64,000 bases of DNA from Natronorubrum aibiense (GTDB lineage Archaea > Halobacteriota > Halobacteria > Halobacteriales > Natrialbaceae): assembly GCF_009392895.1 (NCBI RefSeq), contig NZ_CP045488.1, forward strand, positions 62,001 to 126,000, written 5' to 3'. The position numbers and the translations under genes were made by a program. The notes beneath the pieces were generated by a model. That model saw only the letters and a program-made list of their open reading frames with translations. It was not told where the DNA came from and did no database searches. How positions within the stretch are numbered: the first letter of the stretch is position 1; every line of letters begins with the position of its first letter. Positions 26,409 through 34,550 of this stretch are shown piece after piece.

Positions 26409-27173
26409 ATGAACTGGCAGACCCTCATCGACGAACCGGCCGTCATCGCGGCAGCGGTGTTGGTGCTCGGACTCGTCGTCGGCTATCTGGTCGGGCGACT
26501 CAACGAGGAACTCCTGTCCGCGTCTGGGGTTCCCGAAGCCGTCGAGGGAACGCCGTTCGAGCGGACCGCTCAGTCGATCGGGACGTCGACGGTCAAGATC
26601 GTCGCCCGACTGAGTTCGTGGTTCATCTACGGCATCGCCGTACTGACGGCGATTCACATCGCCCAGTTGCTCGATACCGATGCCTTCTGGCTGCGCGTAA
26701 CTGAGTTTATCCCTCAAGTATTTATCGCCGTTCTCGTGCTTATTCTGGGCTTTATCATCGCCGACAAGGCGGAACTTGTCGTCGGCGAGTATCTCCGTGG
26801 CGTCAAACTCCCCGAGGTCTCGATTCTACCGAAACTGATCAAATACTCCGTGCTGTACGTGGCGTTCATCATTTCGCTGGGCCAGATCGGTGTGCACGTA
26901 CTGGCGCTGTTGATCCTGCTTACGGTGTACGCCGTCGGGATCATCGTCGTCGGCACCGTCGCGTTCAAGGAGTTCCTCGTCTCGAGTGCAGCCGGGATCT
27001 ACCTGCTGCTCAATCAGCCCTACGGGATCGGTGATCGAGTCCGCGTTGGCGACCAGACGGGGATCGTTCAGGAAGTCGATCTGTTCGTGACGAAGATCGA
27101 AGACGATTCCGAGGAGTACATCGTGCCGAACCGGAAAGTGTTCGAGAACGGTATCGTTCGGATTCGAGAGTAG
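26409..27173 (+). CDS. MscS-family mechanosensitive channel
   Basis: A 254-residue membrane protein. Helices lie near residues 10-30, 65-85, 95-118 and 135-180, and the MscS beta-domain signature NQPYGIGDRVRVGDQTGIVQEV is at about 200, followed by YIVPNRKVFEN. It is shorter than E. coli MscS and stops just after the beta domain, so it lacks most of the cytoplasmic cage. ATG 26409 is preceded by the dacZ stop with a one-base gap, so the pair is an operon. It may release solutes on hypo-osmotic shock or be gated by c-di-AMP; the latter is inference. Confidence 0.85.
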   Translation: MNWQTLIDEPAVIAAAVLVLGLVVGYLVGRLNEELLSASGVPEAVEGTPFERTAQSIGTSTVKIVARLSSWFIYGIAVLTAIHIAQLLDTDAFWLRVTEFIPQVFIAVLVLILGFIIADKAELVVGEYLRGVKLPEVSILPKLIKYSVLYVAFIISLGQIGVHVLALLILLTVYAVGIIVVGTVAFKEFLVSSAAGIYLLLNQPYGIGDRVRVGDQTGIVQEVDLFVTKIEDDSEEYIVPNRKVFENGIVRIRE

Positions 27174-27181
27174 GCGAGGGA

Positions 27182-28006
27182 CTACTCCTCGAGCGAGAGG
27201 CCGGCGTGCCAGCGATCCACGCCGGCGTCGCGCTTGACGGCGTCCATTTTCGCGAGCAGCTGTGTCGCAAGCGTCGCGGTTTCGGCGGCGCGTGACTCGC
27301 CTTCGGTTCGGAACTCGCCGGTTTCGCGGTTAGCGTAGACGGTACAGACGGCACCCGCACGGAGCCCGTAGACGCTTGCAAGCGTCAGGATCGCGCTTGC
27401 CTCCATCTCGATGTTTTTGACGTTCGCGGCTTTGAGTTGGTCGACGAGGTCGGCCGACCCGGCGGCTTCGAATCCCTCGAATCCGGGTCGGCCCTGACCT
27501 GCGTAAAACGAGTCTGCGCTCATCGTAACGCCGGTGTGGTAGTCGTAGCCGAGTCGTTCGGCCGCCGCAACGAGCGCACTGACGACTTCGTGGTCAGCCG
27601 TGGCGGGGTAGTCCTCTCGAACGTATTCGTCGCTGGTCCCCTCCTGACGAACTGCGCCAGTCGTGATAACTAGATCTCCGACGGCCATCTCGGGCTGGAT
27701 CGCCCCGCAGGAGCCGACGCGGATGAACGTCTCACAGCCGACACGAGCAAGTTCTTCGACGGCGATCGCCGCTGACGGACTCCCGATCCCGGTCGACGTC
27801 ACCGAGATCGGCGTTCCCTCGTACGTGCCCGTCGCCGTTCGATACTCACGATGGTGGGCCTGTATTTCGTAGTCGTCCCAGTGGGCGACGATCGTCGGTA
27901 TACGGTCGGGATTGCCCGGAAGGAGAACGGTCTCTGCGACGTCGTCGGGACCGACCTCGAGATGGTACTGTACGTCTGCGTTCGGGTTTTCGCTGTCGCC
28001 GGTCAT
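27182..28006 (-). CDS. udp: uridine phosphorylase-type nucleoside phosphorylase
   Basis: A 274-residue PNP/UDP-family enzyme that splits a nucleoside with phosphate to give the base and ribose 1-phosphate. The phosphate-binding LLPGNPDRIPTI is at residues 28-39, the family signature GIGSPSAAIAVEELARVGCETFIRVGS-type segment is at about 74-100 and the nucleoside-binding IEMEASAIL is near 199. The substrate is most likely uridine on overall resemblance. TATATAA-like sequence at 28034-28041 gives an almost leaderless ATG 28006. It is convergent with the MscS gene. Confidence 0.85.
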   Translation of the reverse strand: MTGDSENPNADVQYHLEVGPDDVAETVLLPGNPDRIPTIVAHWDDYEIQAHHREYRTATGTYEGTPISVTSTGIGSPSAAIAVEELARVGCETFIRVGSCGAIQPEMAVGDLVITTGAVRQEGTSDEYVREDYPATADHEVVSALVAAAERLGYDYHTGVTMSADSFYAGQGRPGFEGFEAAGSADLVDQLKAANVKNIEMEASAILTLASVYGLRAGAVCTVYANRETGEFRTEGESRAAETATLATQLLAKMDAVKRDAGVDRWHAGLSLEE

Positions 28007-28118
28007 CGAGTAGCGGCGATTCGATCCGTCACGGTATATAACTGCAGGCTCTCACCGTTCGCGACGACCGACGGCCTCGAGGGTTGAATCGTTCGCACTC
28101 GTCTGTGACGGACACGCC

Positions 28119-28180
28119 AAAAAAAGTACTCTCACCGATCGGTTCTGCGAGTCCGATCCACGGCGACGAGCCCGCCGTGG
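28119..28180 (-). terminator. hairpin plus T-tract at the end of the cba operon
   Basis: Read on the minus strand, an 8-bp stem CCACGGCG/CGCCGTGG with a 7-base loop (28180-28158) is followed about 33 bases later by a run of seven T (28125-28119). Archaeal termination depends mainly on the T-tract. It lies just past cbaC and before the uridine phosphorylase promoter. Confidence 0.55.
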
Positions 28181-28190
28181 GCTCGAGCGG

Positions 28191-28412
28191 TTACAGGTCC
28201 GAGTTCGACACGTCGCGGTCGGACGCCTCGTCGTCACCGCCTTCGGGCAGGAACGCCCAGACGAGGATCGCGGCGATAATGACGCTACCAAGTGCGACCG
28301 TCTCGAGGACGCCTAACTCGATGTTCGCCCAGGCGAGCACCGTCCGTAACTCGACGAGGACGGGTGCGAGAAACGCCAGCACGACCAACAGTCCGGCTTT
28401 CGAGATGCGCAT
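28191..28412 (-). CDS. cbaC: ba3-type oxidase small subunit CbaC
   Basis: A 73-residue protein with two membrane helices (residues 6-28 and 36-54) and an acidic cytoplasmic tail. It starts with the ATG that overlaps the cbaA TAA (TAATG). The order cbaD-cbaB-cbaA-cbaC matches the four-subunit cytochrome ba3 operon described from Natronomonas pharaonis, and naming rests largely on this position. Confidence 0.8.
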   Translation of the reverse strand: MRISKAGLLVVLAFLAPVLVELRTVLAWANIELGVLETVALGSVIIAAILVWAFLPEGGDDEASDRDVSNSDL

Positions 28413-30199
28413 TAGTTCATCACCCCCGAGAGCGCAGTGTGTGCGAGGTCGCCGGCCGACTCGAGTGCGGCGGTTCCGAGGTGGTCGACGGCAAAGGCGA
28501 GGAACCGCACCGACTCGAGGCTAACCGGGAACGGGTTGATATCGGGGCCGAAGAGGCCACCGCGCTCGATGATACTCAGCAGTGGGAGCGAGTACGCGAA
28601 GACCACGAGTACGACCGCAATCGCGGTCCAGAGTTTGAGGTTGTCGAGCACCTTCGGTGCGTCGTCGGAGCCGGACAGTGCTTCGGCGTAGCCGTTGTCC
28701 GGAAGGTTCGTGCTTCGGCCGTTGAGTGTCGTTCCGATGATGTTGGCGAAGAACAACACGAGTGAGAGGGTGAGCAACACGCCACCCAGCGCAATCTGGC
28801 CGTTGAGTTCACCGACGGAGCCGACTGCGGTTTCGAACTCGAAGCCGGTGTACTGCGGTTCGGCCGTCCGGCGGGGCATGCCGATCAGCCCGGCGCGGTG
28901 CATCGAGTTCGTCATGAACGTCATCCCGATGAACCAGAGGACGACCTGAACCAGTGCGACCGAGCGGTTCCAGAGCTCCTTGCCCGTCACCTGTGGGATG
29001 AACCAGTAGGAAACGGCCATGAACGTCAGCGCGACAGCAGTGCCGACGGTGAGGTGGAAGTGACCGACGACCCACAGGGAGTTGTGGACGAGGTAGTTGA
29101 TGTTCATCCCGGCGTTGACCATGCCCGAGAAGCCGGCAGCGGCGAAAAGCAGGCCAGCGAGTGCCATCCCGGCGAAAACGGGATCACGCCACGGGAGGGC
29201 TCTGAGCCACCCGAAGTAGCCCGTGCCGCCGCGCTGGCGGGCACCGTGTTCCATGCTGGCGACGACGGTAAACGCTGTCAGCAGGCTGGGCAACAACAGG
29301 AACATCGTGTTCGTCATCGCGATGAACTTGAACCCTTCTGCGATGCCGGGGTCGAGATACTGGTGGTGGATCCCGACTGGCGTCGACAGCAACAGGAACA
29401 GGACAAACCCGACGCGAGCCAGCGGGTCACTGAACAGTTTGCCACCGGCGAACTTCGGGAGCATCGTGTACCACAGCAGGTACGCCGGCATCAGCCAGAA
29501 GTACACGACTGGGTGACCGAAGAACCAGAACAGCGTTCTGGTAAGCAGCGGATTGACGGTCTCGATCCAGCCGAGCGACCACGGCAGCAAGAAGACGAGG
29601 ATCGACGTAGCAACGCCCATCGTGGCGATGTACCACATGAGCATCGTCGTCAACACCATGAACGTCGGGAGCGGAATCCGCTCGTCAGGGTTCTCTTTCT
29701 TCCATGCCCACCAGGAACGGAACCAGTCAGCGCCGGCGACCCACGTGCCGACGACGAACAGGACCAGACCGAGGTAAAACAGCGGATGGGCCTGCAACGG
29801 TGCGTAGAACGTAAACAGCACTGAAGCGCTCATGTCGATCGAGTCGACGAATCCGGCGAGAATGGCCACACCGGCCATCACCGTCCCGATCGACATCAGA
29901 GCGACCCAACTCCAAGTGAACCGGATATCCTCGACGCCCCTGTCGAGACTCGTCGTCACAGCCCACGTGAACACGCCCACGAGGAAGAAGATCGTGAACG
30001 TAATCACCATGAACACACCGTGAGCAGTGAGGACGGTGTAGTAATCCGCCGGATCGATAAACCGATAGACGTCCGTTCGGTGAAGCGTCTGAATGATCCC
30101 GAACACGCCTCCAAGCGCGAGCGCGAGGAAGGAACTGAAGAATACCGTCTTGACAACTTTCGCTTCCGCAGGGAACTTGTCGATATACGCGTTACTCAT
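28412..30199 (-). CDS. cbaA: ba3-type terminal oxidase subunit I CbaA
   Basis: A 595-residue heme-copper oxidase catalytic subunit with 13 or so membrane helices; it reduces oxygen to water and helps build the proton gradient. Heme and CuB ligands are visible in TAHGVFMVITFTIF, FGHPVVYFWLMPAYLLWYT, VGIHHQYLDPG and VVGHFHLTVGTA. The family lacks the K and D channels of A-type oxidases, as expected for the B class. The start overlaps cbaB by eight bases. Confidence 0.95.
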   Translation of the reverse strand: MSNAYIDKFPAEAKVVKTVFFSSFLALALGGVFGIIQTLHRTDVYRFIDPADYYTVLTAHGVFMVITFTIFFLVGVFTWAVTTSLDRGVEDIRFTWSWVALMSIGTVMAGVAILAGFVDSIDMSASVLFTFYAPLQAHPLFYLGLVLFVVGTWVAGADWFRSWWAWKKENPDERIPLPTFMVLTTMLMWYIATMGVATSILVFLLPWSLGWIETVNPLLTRTLFWFFGHPVVYFWLMPAYLLWYTMLPKFAGGKLFSDPLARVGFVLFLLLSTPVGIHHQYLDPGIAEGFKFIAMTNTMFLLLPSLLTAFTVVASMEHGARQRGGTGYFGWLRALPWRDPVFAGMALAGLLFAAAGFSGMVNAGMNINYLVHNSLWVVGHFHLTVGTAVALTFMAVSYWFIPQVTGKELWNRSVALVQVVLWFIGMTFMTNSMHRAGLIGMPRRTAEPQYTGFEFETAVGSVGELNGQIALGGVLLTLSLVLFFANIIGTTLNGRSTNLPDNGYAEALSGSDDAPKVLDNLKLWTAIAVVLVVFAYSLPLLSIIERGGLFGPDINPFPVSLESVRFLAFAVDHLGTAALESAGDLAHTALSGVMN

Positions 30200-30992
30200 C
30201 GTTGTTGCCTCCGTTTTCTTCTTCGAGATCTTCGACCACGGTGAGCGTCCCGCTCTCTTCGTAGTCGTCGACCGTCACTGTCCAGTCGTGGTCACCTTCA
30301 CCGAGTTCGGTCGAGTCGACGGTAAAGGTCACTTCCTCGGAATCCTGCCCAGAGACGGTGATGTCCTCTTCGACCGTCTGGTTGCCGATTTCGAATGTCG
30401 CCGTCGTCTCGAGGTCGTCGAGCGCGCCGTTTTCGACGGTGGCGGTGATTGTCGTCTCGTTGCCGAGTTCGACCTCGTCGTCGGCCTCGGCCTCGAGTTC
30501 GGTCATGTCGAACTCATCTTCGGGAACGACGTTGAGTTGCCCTTCCATCGTGTGGTGGAAGTCGCCACAGTATTCGTTGCAGACAATTCCGTACTCGTCG
30601 GGCTCGTCGAACTCGACGGTCATCTTCGACACCTCACCGGGGATGACCATCGCGTTGATGTTCGTGCCGGGAACGGCGAAGCCGTGGATCACGTCCCGGC
30701 TAGTTACGTAGAAGGTGACTTCGCTATTTGCAGGTACTTCGATCGGATCGGGCTGGAAGATGAACGTCTGAGCAACGACGTAGGCTTCGTACTCGTTTTC
30801 ACCGACCTGCTCGACGCGTGGTTCGCCGAAGCGCTCGTCGTCGTTGAGCTCTTTTGGTTCGATGGTTTCTTCGCTGTCATCGAGCATCGCGATTCCAAGC
30901 CCCACTGACCCGTACGTGATCGTTGCGATGAACCCAACAATCAACAAGAGTGCAGCGACGAGCCACAATTTCTCGTATGCATGAATTTTCAT
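30192..30992 (-). CDS. cbaB: ba3-type oxidase subunit II with CARDB-like C-terminal domain CbaB
   Basis: A 266-residue subunit. One N-terminal membrane helix (residues 9-35) is followed by a cupredoxin domain with the CuA ligands HGFAVPGTN and CNEYCGDFHHTM (about 112-148), which accepts electrons from a halocyanin-type donor. Normal B-type subunit II ends soon after. Here about 95 further residues (VELGNETTITATVENG ... GDHDWTVTVDDYEESGTLTV) form a CARDB-like beta-sandwich facing outward. The start overlaps cbaD by four bases. Confidence 0.93.
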   Translation of the reverse strand: MKIHAYEKLWLVAALLLIVGFIATITYGSVGLGIAMLDDSEETIEPKELNDDERFGEPRVEQVGENEYEAYVVAQTFIFQPDPIEVPANSEVTFYVTSRDVIHGFAVPGTNINAMVIPGEVSKMTVEFDEPDEYGIVCNEYCGDFHHTMEGQLNVVPEDEFDMTELEAEADDEVELGNETTITATVENGALDDLETTATFEIGNQTVEEDITVSGQDSEEVTFTVDSTELGEGDHDWTVTVDDYEESGTLTVVEDLEEENGGNNDE

Positions 30993-31186
30993 AGCATCTC
31001 CCCCACCGTCAGTACAGCGCCGATTACCGTCGGATCATTCCCGAGGAATTCGACGAAGTACATGAAAAACCACAGCAACACCAGGATGAGGAAGTACAAC
31101 CCGATCAGTGCGAGTGTCCCAACCGGATCGTACTCATCGTGTCCGATCTCCTGTAGTTGCTCTGGCTCTTCTGTCGCCTGACTCAT
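30989..31186 (-). CDS. cbaD: ba3-type oxidase small subunit CbaD
   Basis: A 65-residue protein: an acidic N-terminal stretch, then one long or two short membrane helices (about 22-44) and a short tail. It is the first gene of cbaDBAC with a four-base overlap to cbaB, the arrangement known for haloarchaeal ba3 oxidase. A TATA-like GTTAAGC lies near 31211-31217 on its strand. Confidence 0.82.
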   Translation of the reverse strand: MSQATEEPEQLQEIGHDEYDPVGTLALIGLYFLILVLLWFFMYFVEFLGNDPTVIGAVLTVGEML

Positions 31187-31285
31187 ACGCTCGTGTTAGG
31201 ACAGTCATTGCTTAACGTCTAGACTCATTCCCAGCAGATAGGAACGGCAGGGGGTATTATGCAATTTCGTCGCTGATACGCCAGT

Positions 31286-31486
31286 ATGGTACTCGAGGAT
31301 GCCTCTCCACGAGTTGCACTCGTGGCCGGGTTACTGGCACTCTTGCCGGTGTTGTCGTACGCGCTGTGGGGATCGCTGCCGGCAGGTGCGATCTCCGCGA
31401 TCAACGTCCTGATTATTATTACGAGCCTCTACATCGCGTTCAGCCCGTTACAGGAGCCACACGTCCACGGATCCGCCGAAACGTAA
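31286..31486 (+). CDS. putative accessory subunit of ba3-type oxidase
   Basis: A 66-residue protein with two membrane helices (residues 10-30 and 33-51) and a His-containing C terminus (EPHVHGS). It is divergent from cbaDBAC with only 99 bases between starts, and leaderless relative to TATTATG near 31255. Proteins like this are annotated as cytochrome-ba3 oxidase subunits in haloarchaea (from memory); the sequence itself shows only a small membrane protein. Confidence 0.65.
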   Translation: MVLEDASPRVALVAGLLALLPVLSYALWGSLPAGAISAINVLIIITSLYIAFSPLQEPHVHGSAET

Positions 31487-31626
31487 GTGAACGGGTGGAC
31501 CCGGGTGGATCGGCCATCTCGTCCTCGATCACACAGCGCCGCTATGTCCACGTCCGGTGTTCGAGCGTTCACCACTATCGTTCTCCCAGCCATCGCGATC
31601 CGGTCCGTTCGTAGTCTCGTCACATC

Positions 31627-34065
31627 ATGAGTCGACCCCAGTCACGATCCGACGCCGAACCCGCCTCGAGCGCGCCAGCAGACGCTCGAGAAGACGCTGC
31701 AGGCGAGTGTACGCTCTGTTCGTTTCCAACCCCAGCGGACCCGGTCACCGACGACGACATCGACGGGACGTTCTGCTGTCAGGGCTGTCTCGAGGTCCAC
31801 CGGACGCTCGAGACGGTCGACGACACCGACGCTGATGCCGTCCGCGACCGACTCGACGACGACGGTCCCGACTTAGACGACGTCGACGGTGAGGACGCGT
31901 TTCTCGCCGTCGACGGGATGCACTGTGCGACCTGTGAGGCGTTCCTCGAGACGCGAGCGACTGCGACCGACGGCGTTGTGGGTGCGGAAGCGAGTTACGC
32001 CACGGATACGCTTCGACTGGTGTACGACCCCGAGTCACTCGAGGCAGAGTCGCTTCCGGACCTCGTCTCGGGATACGGCTACGAGGCTCGCGACCGGGGC
32101 GAGGGCCGAAGCGACGAGCCACGCGAGGCGGCGCTCGTGAAGTTCCTGATCGGCGGCGGGATGTTCGGGATGATGGTTATGATCTGGTATGCGCTGTTTC
32201 TGTACCCGACGTACTTCGGGTACGAGCCGCTGGCTGATTTCGGTAGCTACGACGGCTACTACATCGCCGCGAACATCTGGCTCATGACGTCGTTTGTCCT
32301 GTTTTACACCGGCTATCCGATCCTGCGCGGCGCGTACGTGAGTCTCCGCGCAGGGATGCCGAACATGGACCTGCTCATCTCGCTCGCCGCGGCCGGCTCG
32401 TACGGGTACAGCACGCTTGCGATAGTACTCGGGCGGACGGATCTCTACTTCGACGTTACGGTCGCAATCATCCTCGTCGTCACGGCCGGGACCTACTACG
32501 AGGGCGTGATTAAACGCCGTGCCGCCGGCCTCCTCTCGGAGCTGACCGAGTCACAGGTCGACGAAGCCCGTCGTGCGGACGGCGGTGAGATCGTCCCGCT
32601 TTCGGAGGTGGGTCCCGGCGAGCATCTGCTCGTCCAGCCCGGCGAGCGCGTGCCACTCGACGGTACCGTCGTCGACGGACAGGCTGCCGTCGACGAGTCG
32701 CTGGTTACCGGTGAGTCGCTTCCCGTCGAGAAACGGCTGGACGATCCGGTCCGGGGTGGGACGGTCGTCACCGACGCACCCCTGATCGTCGAAGTCGGCG
32801 ACGACGCAGAGAGCACGCACGATCGGCTCGTCTCCCTGCTGTGGTCGATTCAAAGCGCCCGACCCGGCGTCCAGCGGCTCGCGGACAAGCTCGCGACGAT
32901 CTTCGTCCCGCTGGTCGTCACCCTCGCGGTCGCCGTCACTGGAATCCTGCTTGCGACCGGTTCGAGTCCTGCAACGGCGTTTCTCGTCGGCCTGACGGTC
33001 ATCATCGTCTCCTGTCCGTGTGCGCTCGGGCTCGCGACACCGCTTGCGATCGCCTCCGGGGTCCAGACGGCCGCCCGACGCGGGGTCGTCGTCGCTGCTG
33101 AGACGATCTTCGAGGACGCACCGGATATCGACATCGTCGTCCTCGACAAGACTGGGACGCTCACGGAAGGCCGAATGTCGGTCGAAGGCGTCCACGTCGT
33201 CACAGGGGACGGTTCGACGGACACAGACGCTGCAACACTCTTGGCGCGTGCCGGTGCCGTCGAAGCGCTCTCGGAACACCCCATCGGGCAAGCGATCACC
33301 GAGGCAGTGTTCGACGATCGCGACCGCGAGGACACTGCCGATGTCGACGGGTTCGAACGGTATTCCCGTGGGGTCAGTGGGATCGTCGACGGTCAGCGGG
33401 TATTCGTCGGCCATCCGGACCTCCTTCGAGACCACGAGCTGTCGATCCCGTCATCGCTCGAGGACCGGATCGACCGCGTGCGAGCGTCGGGTGACGTCCC
33501 AGTCGTCGTTGGCTGGGATGGCCGCGCCCACGGCGTCGTCGTCGTGGGTGACTCGCCGCGCGAAGACTGGGAAGACGCCGTCGAGACGCTCGCCGAGGGT
33601 CGGGAGGTCGTCGTGCTCACCGGCGACGAGGGCGCGTCGGCGGACCGGTTTCGGGCCGTCGACGGCGTCGACGAGGTTTTCGCGGGTGTGCCGCCCGAGG
33701 CCAAGGCGGAGACCGTTCGAAGACTTCGCGCGCGTGGGACGGTGGCAATGGTCGGCGACGGGAGCAACGACGCGCCCGCACTGGCCGCCGCGGACGTCGG
33801 TATCGCCATGGGTAGCGGAACGCAACTCGCGACCGATGCTGCCGACGCCGTGATCGTCGGCGACGATCTGGGTGCCGTCGCCGACATCTTCGATATCGCC
33901 TCGGGAACCTACTGGCGAATCCGGCAGAACCTCGGCTGGGCGTTCCTCTACAACGCCCTCGCGATCCCGCTCGCGATCGCCGGCCTGCTGAACCCGCTGC
34001 TGGCGGCGCTGGCAATGGCGGCGAGTAGCCTGCTGGTCGTCCTCAACTCCTCGCGGTCGCTGTGA
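31627..34065 (+). CDS. heavy-metal P1B-type ATPase (FixI/CcoI-like copper transporter)
   Basis: An 812-residue P-type ATPase. A cysteine-rich N-terminal module (CTLCSF ... FCCQGCLEVH, residues about 28-58) precedes a heavy-metal domain with GMHCATCEAF (about 98). Membrane helices, TGES (actuator), the metal-channel SCPCALGLATP, phosphorylation motif DKTGTLTEG, SEHPIGQ and GDGSNDAPAL follow in order. CPC indicates Cu+. The FCCxGC module is characteristic of FixI/CcoI ATPases that supply copper to oxidases, and the neighbouring cba genes support this. Copper detoxification by a CopA role is the alternative. Confidence 0.93.
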   Translation: MSRPQSRSDAEPASSAPADAREDAAGECTLCSFPTPADPVTDDDIDGTFCCQGCLEVHRTLETVDDTDADAVRDRLDDDGPDLDDVDGEDAFLAVDGMHCATCEAFLETRATATDGVVGAEASYATDTLRLVYDPESLEAESLPDLVSGYGYEARDRGEGRSDEPREAALVKFLIGGGMFGMMVMIWYALFLYPTYFGYEPLADFGSYDGYYIAANIWLMTSFVLFYTGYPILRGAYVSLRAGMPNMDLLISLAAAGSYGYSTLAIVLGRTDLYFDVTVAIILVVTAGTYYEGVIKRRAAGLLSELTESQVDEARRADGGEIVPLSEVGPGEHLLVQPGERVPLDGTVVDGQAAVDESLVTGESLPVEKRLDDPVRGGTVVTDAPLIVEVGDDAESTHDRLVSLLWSIQSARPGVQRLADKLATIFVPLVVTLAVAVTGILLATGSSPATAFLVGLTVIIVSCPCALGLATPLAIASGVQTAARRGVVVAAETIFEDAPDIDIVVLDKTGTLTEGRMSVEGVHVVTGDGSTDTDAATLLARAGAVEALSEHPIGQAITEAVFDDRDREDTADVDGFERYSRGVSGIVDGQRVFVGHPDLLRDHELSIPSSLEDRIDRVRASGDVPVVVGWDGRAHGVVVVGDSPREDWEDAVETLAEGREVVVLTGDEGASADRFRAVDGVDEVFAGVPPEAKAETVRRLRARGTVAMVGDGSNDAPALAAADVGIAMGSGTQLATDAADAVIVGDDLGAVADIFDIASGTYWRIRQNLGWAFLYNALAIPLAIAGLLNPLLAALAMAASSLLVVLNSSRSL

Positions 34066-34111
34066 TCGCTCACGGCACGTCGGAAACGACGGCGACGGCT
34101 GACGGAGACGA

Positions 34112-34504
34112 CTACTCGAGCGTTTCTTCGGTGATCGTATTCGGCAACAGTTCGCCGAGCGTGTACTCGGTCGGCGGTTCGCCCTCGCCTTCGTCACAGA
34201 CGACGCGGAGGTCGTCGTCACAAAATTCGGCTAGCGTCTGGCGACACATTCCACAGGGCGTAACGCCGTCTCGGCGGCCGGAGCTGACGGCGATCCGGGC
34301 GAACTCGCGGTGGCCGTTTTTGACCGCCTCGGCGATCGCGACCTCTTCGGCGTGGAGGCTGTTGCTGTAGTTGGCGTTCTCGATGTTACAGCCGACGAAA
34401 ATTTCGCCGGATTCGGTCTCGAGCGCGGCACCGACGGCGTACTCGGAGTAGGGGACGTGGGCAGTCAACTGGACGTCACGAGCGGCATCGATCAGGTCGT
34501 GCAT
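34112..34504 (-). CDS. cdd: cytidine deaminase
   Basis: A 130-residue zinc enzyme that converts cytidine to uridine. The catalytic HAEEVAI (His and Glu, about residues 56-62) and zinc ligands PCGMCRQTL (about 88-96) are intact, and VGCNIENANYSNSLHAE fits homotetrameric CDA. It lies 46 bases upstream of the phosphohexomutase end and could work with the uridine phosphorylase in pyrimidine salvage. Confidence 0.95.
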   Translation of the reverse strand: MHDLIDAARDVQLTAHVPYSEYAVGAALETESGEIFVGCNIENANYSNSLHAEEVAIAEAVKNGHREFARIAVSSGRRDGVTPCGMCRQTLAEFCDDDLRVVCDEGEGEPPTEYTLGELLPNTITEETLE

Positions 34505-34550
34505 AGCTGAGAGTGACTTGGGCTGAACGCAAGAACCTGCCTACTGCGTA

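Noticed and set aside
31544-31618. Short ATG frame of 24 codons before the copper ATPase
   Set aside because: No promoter, no conserved feature and not coupled to the ATPase start.
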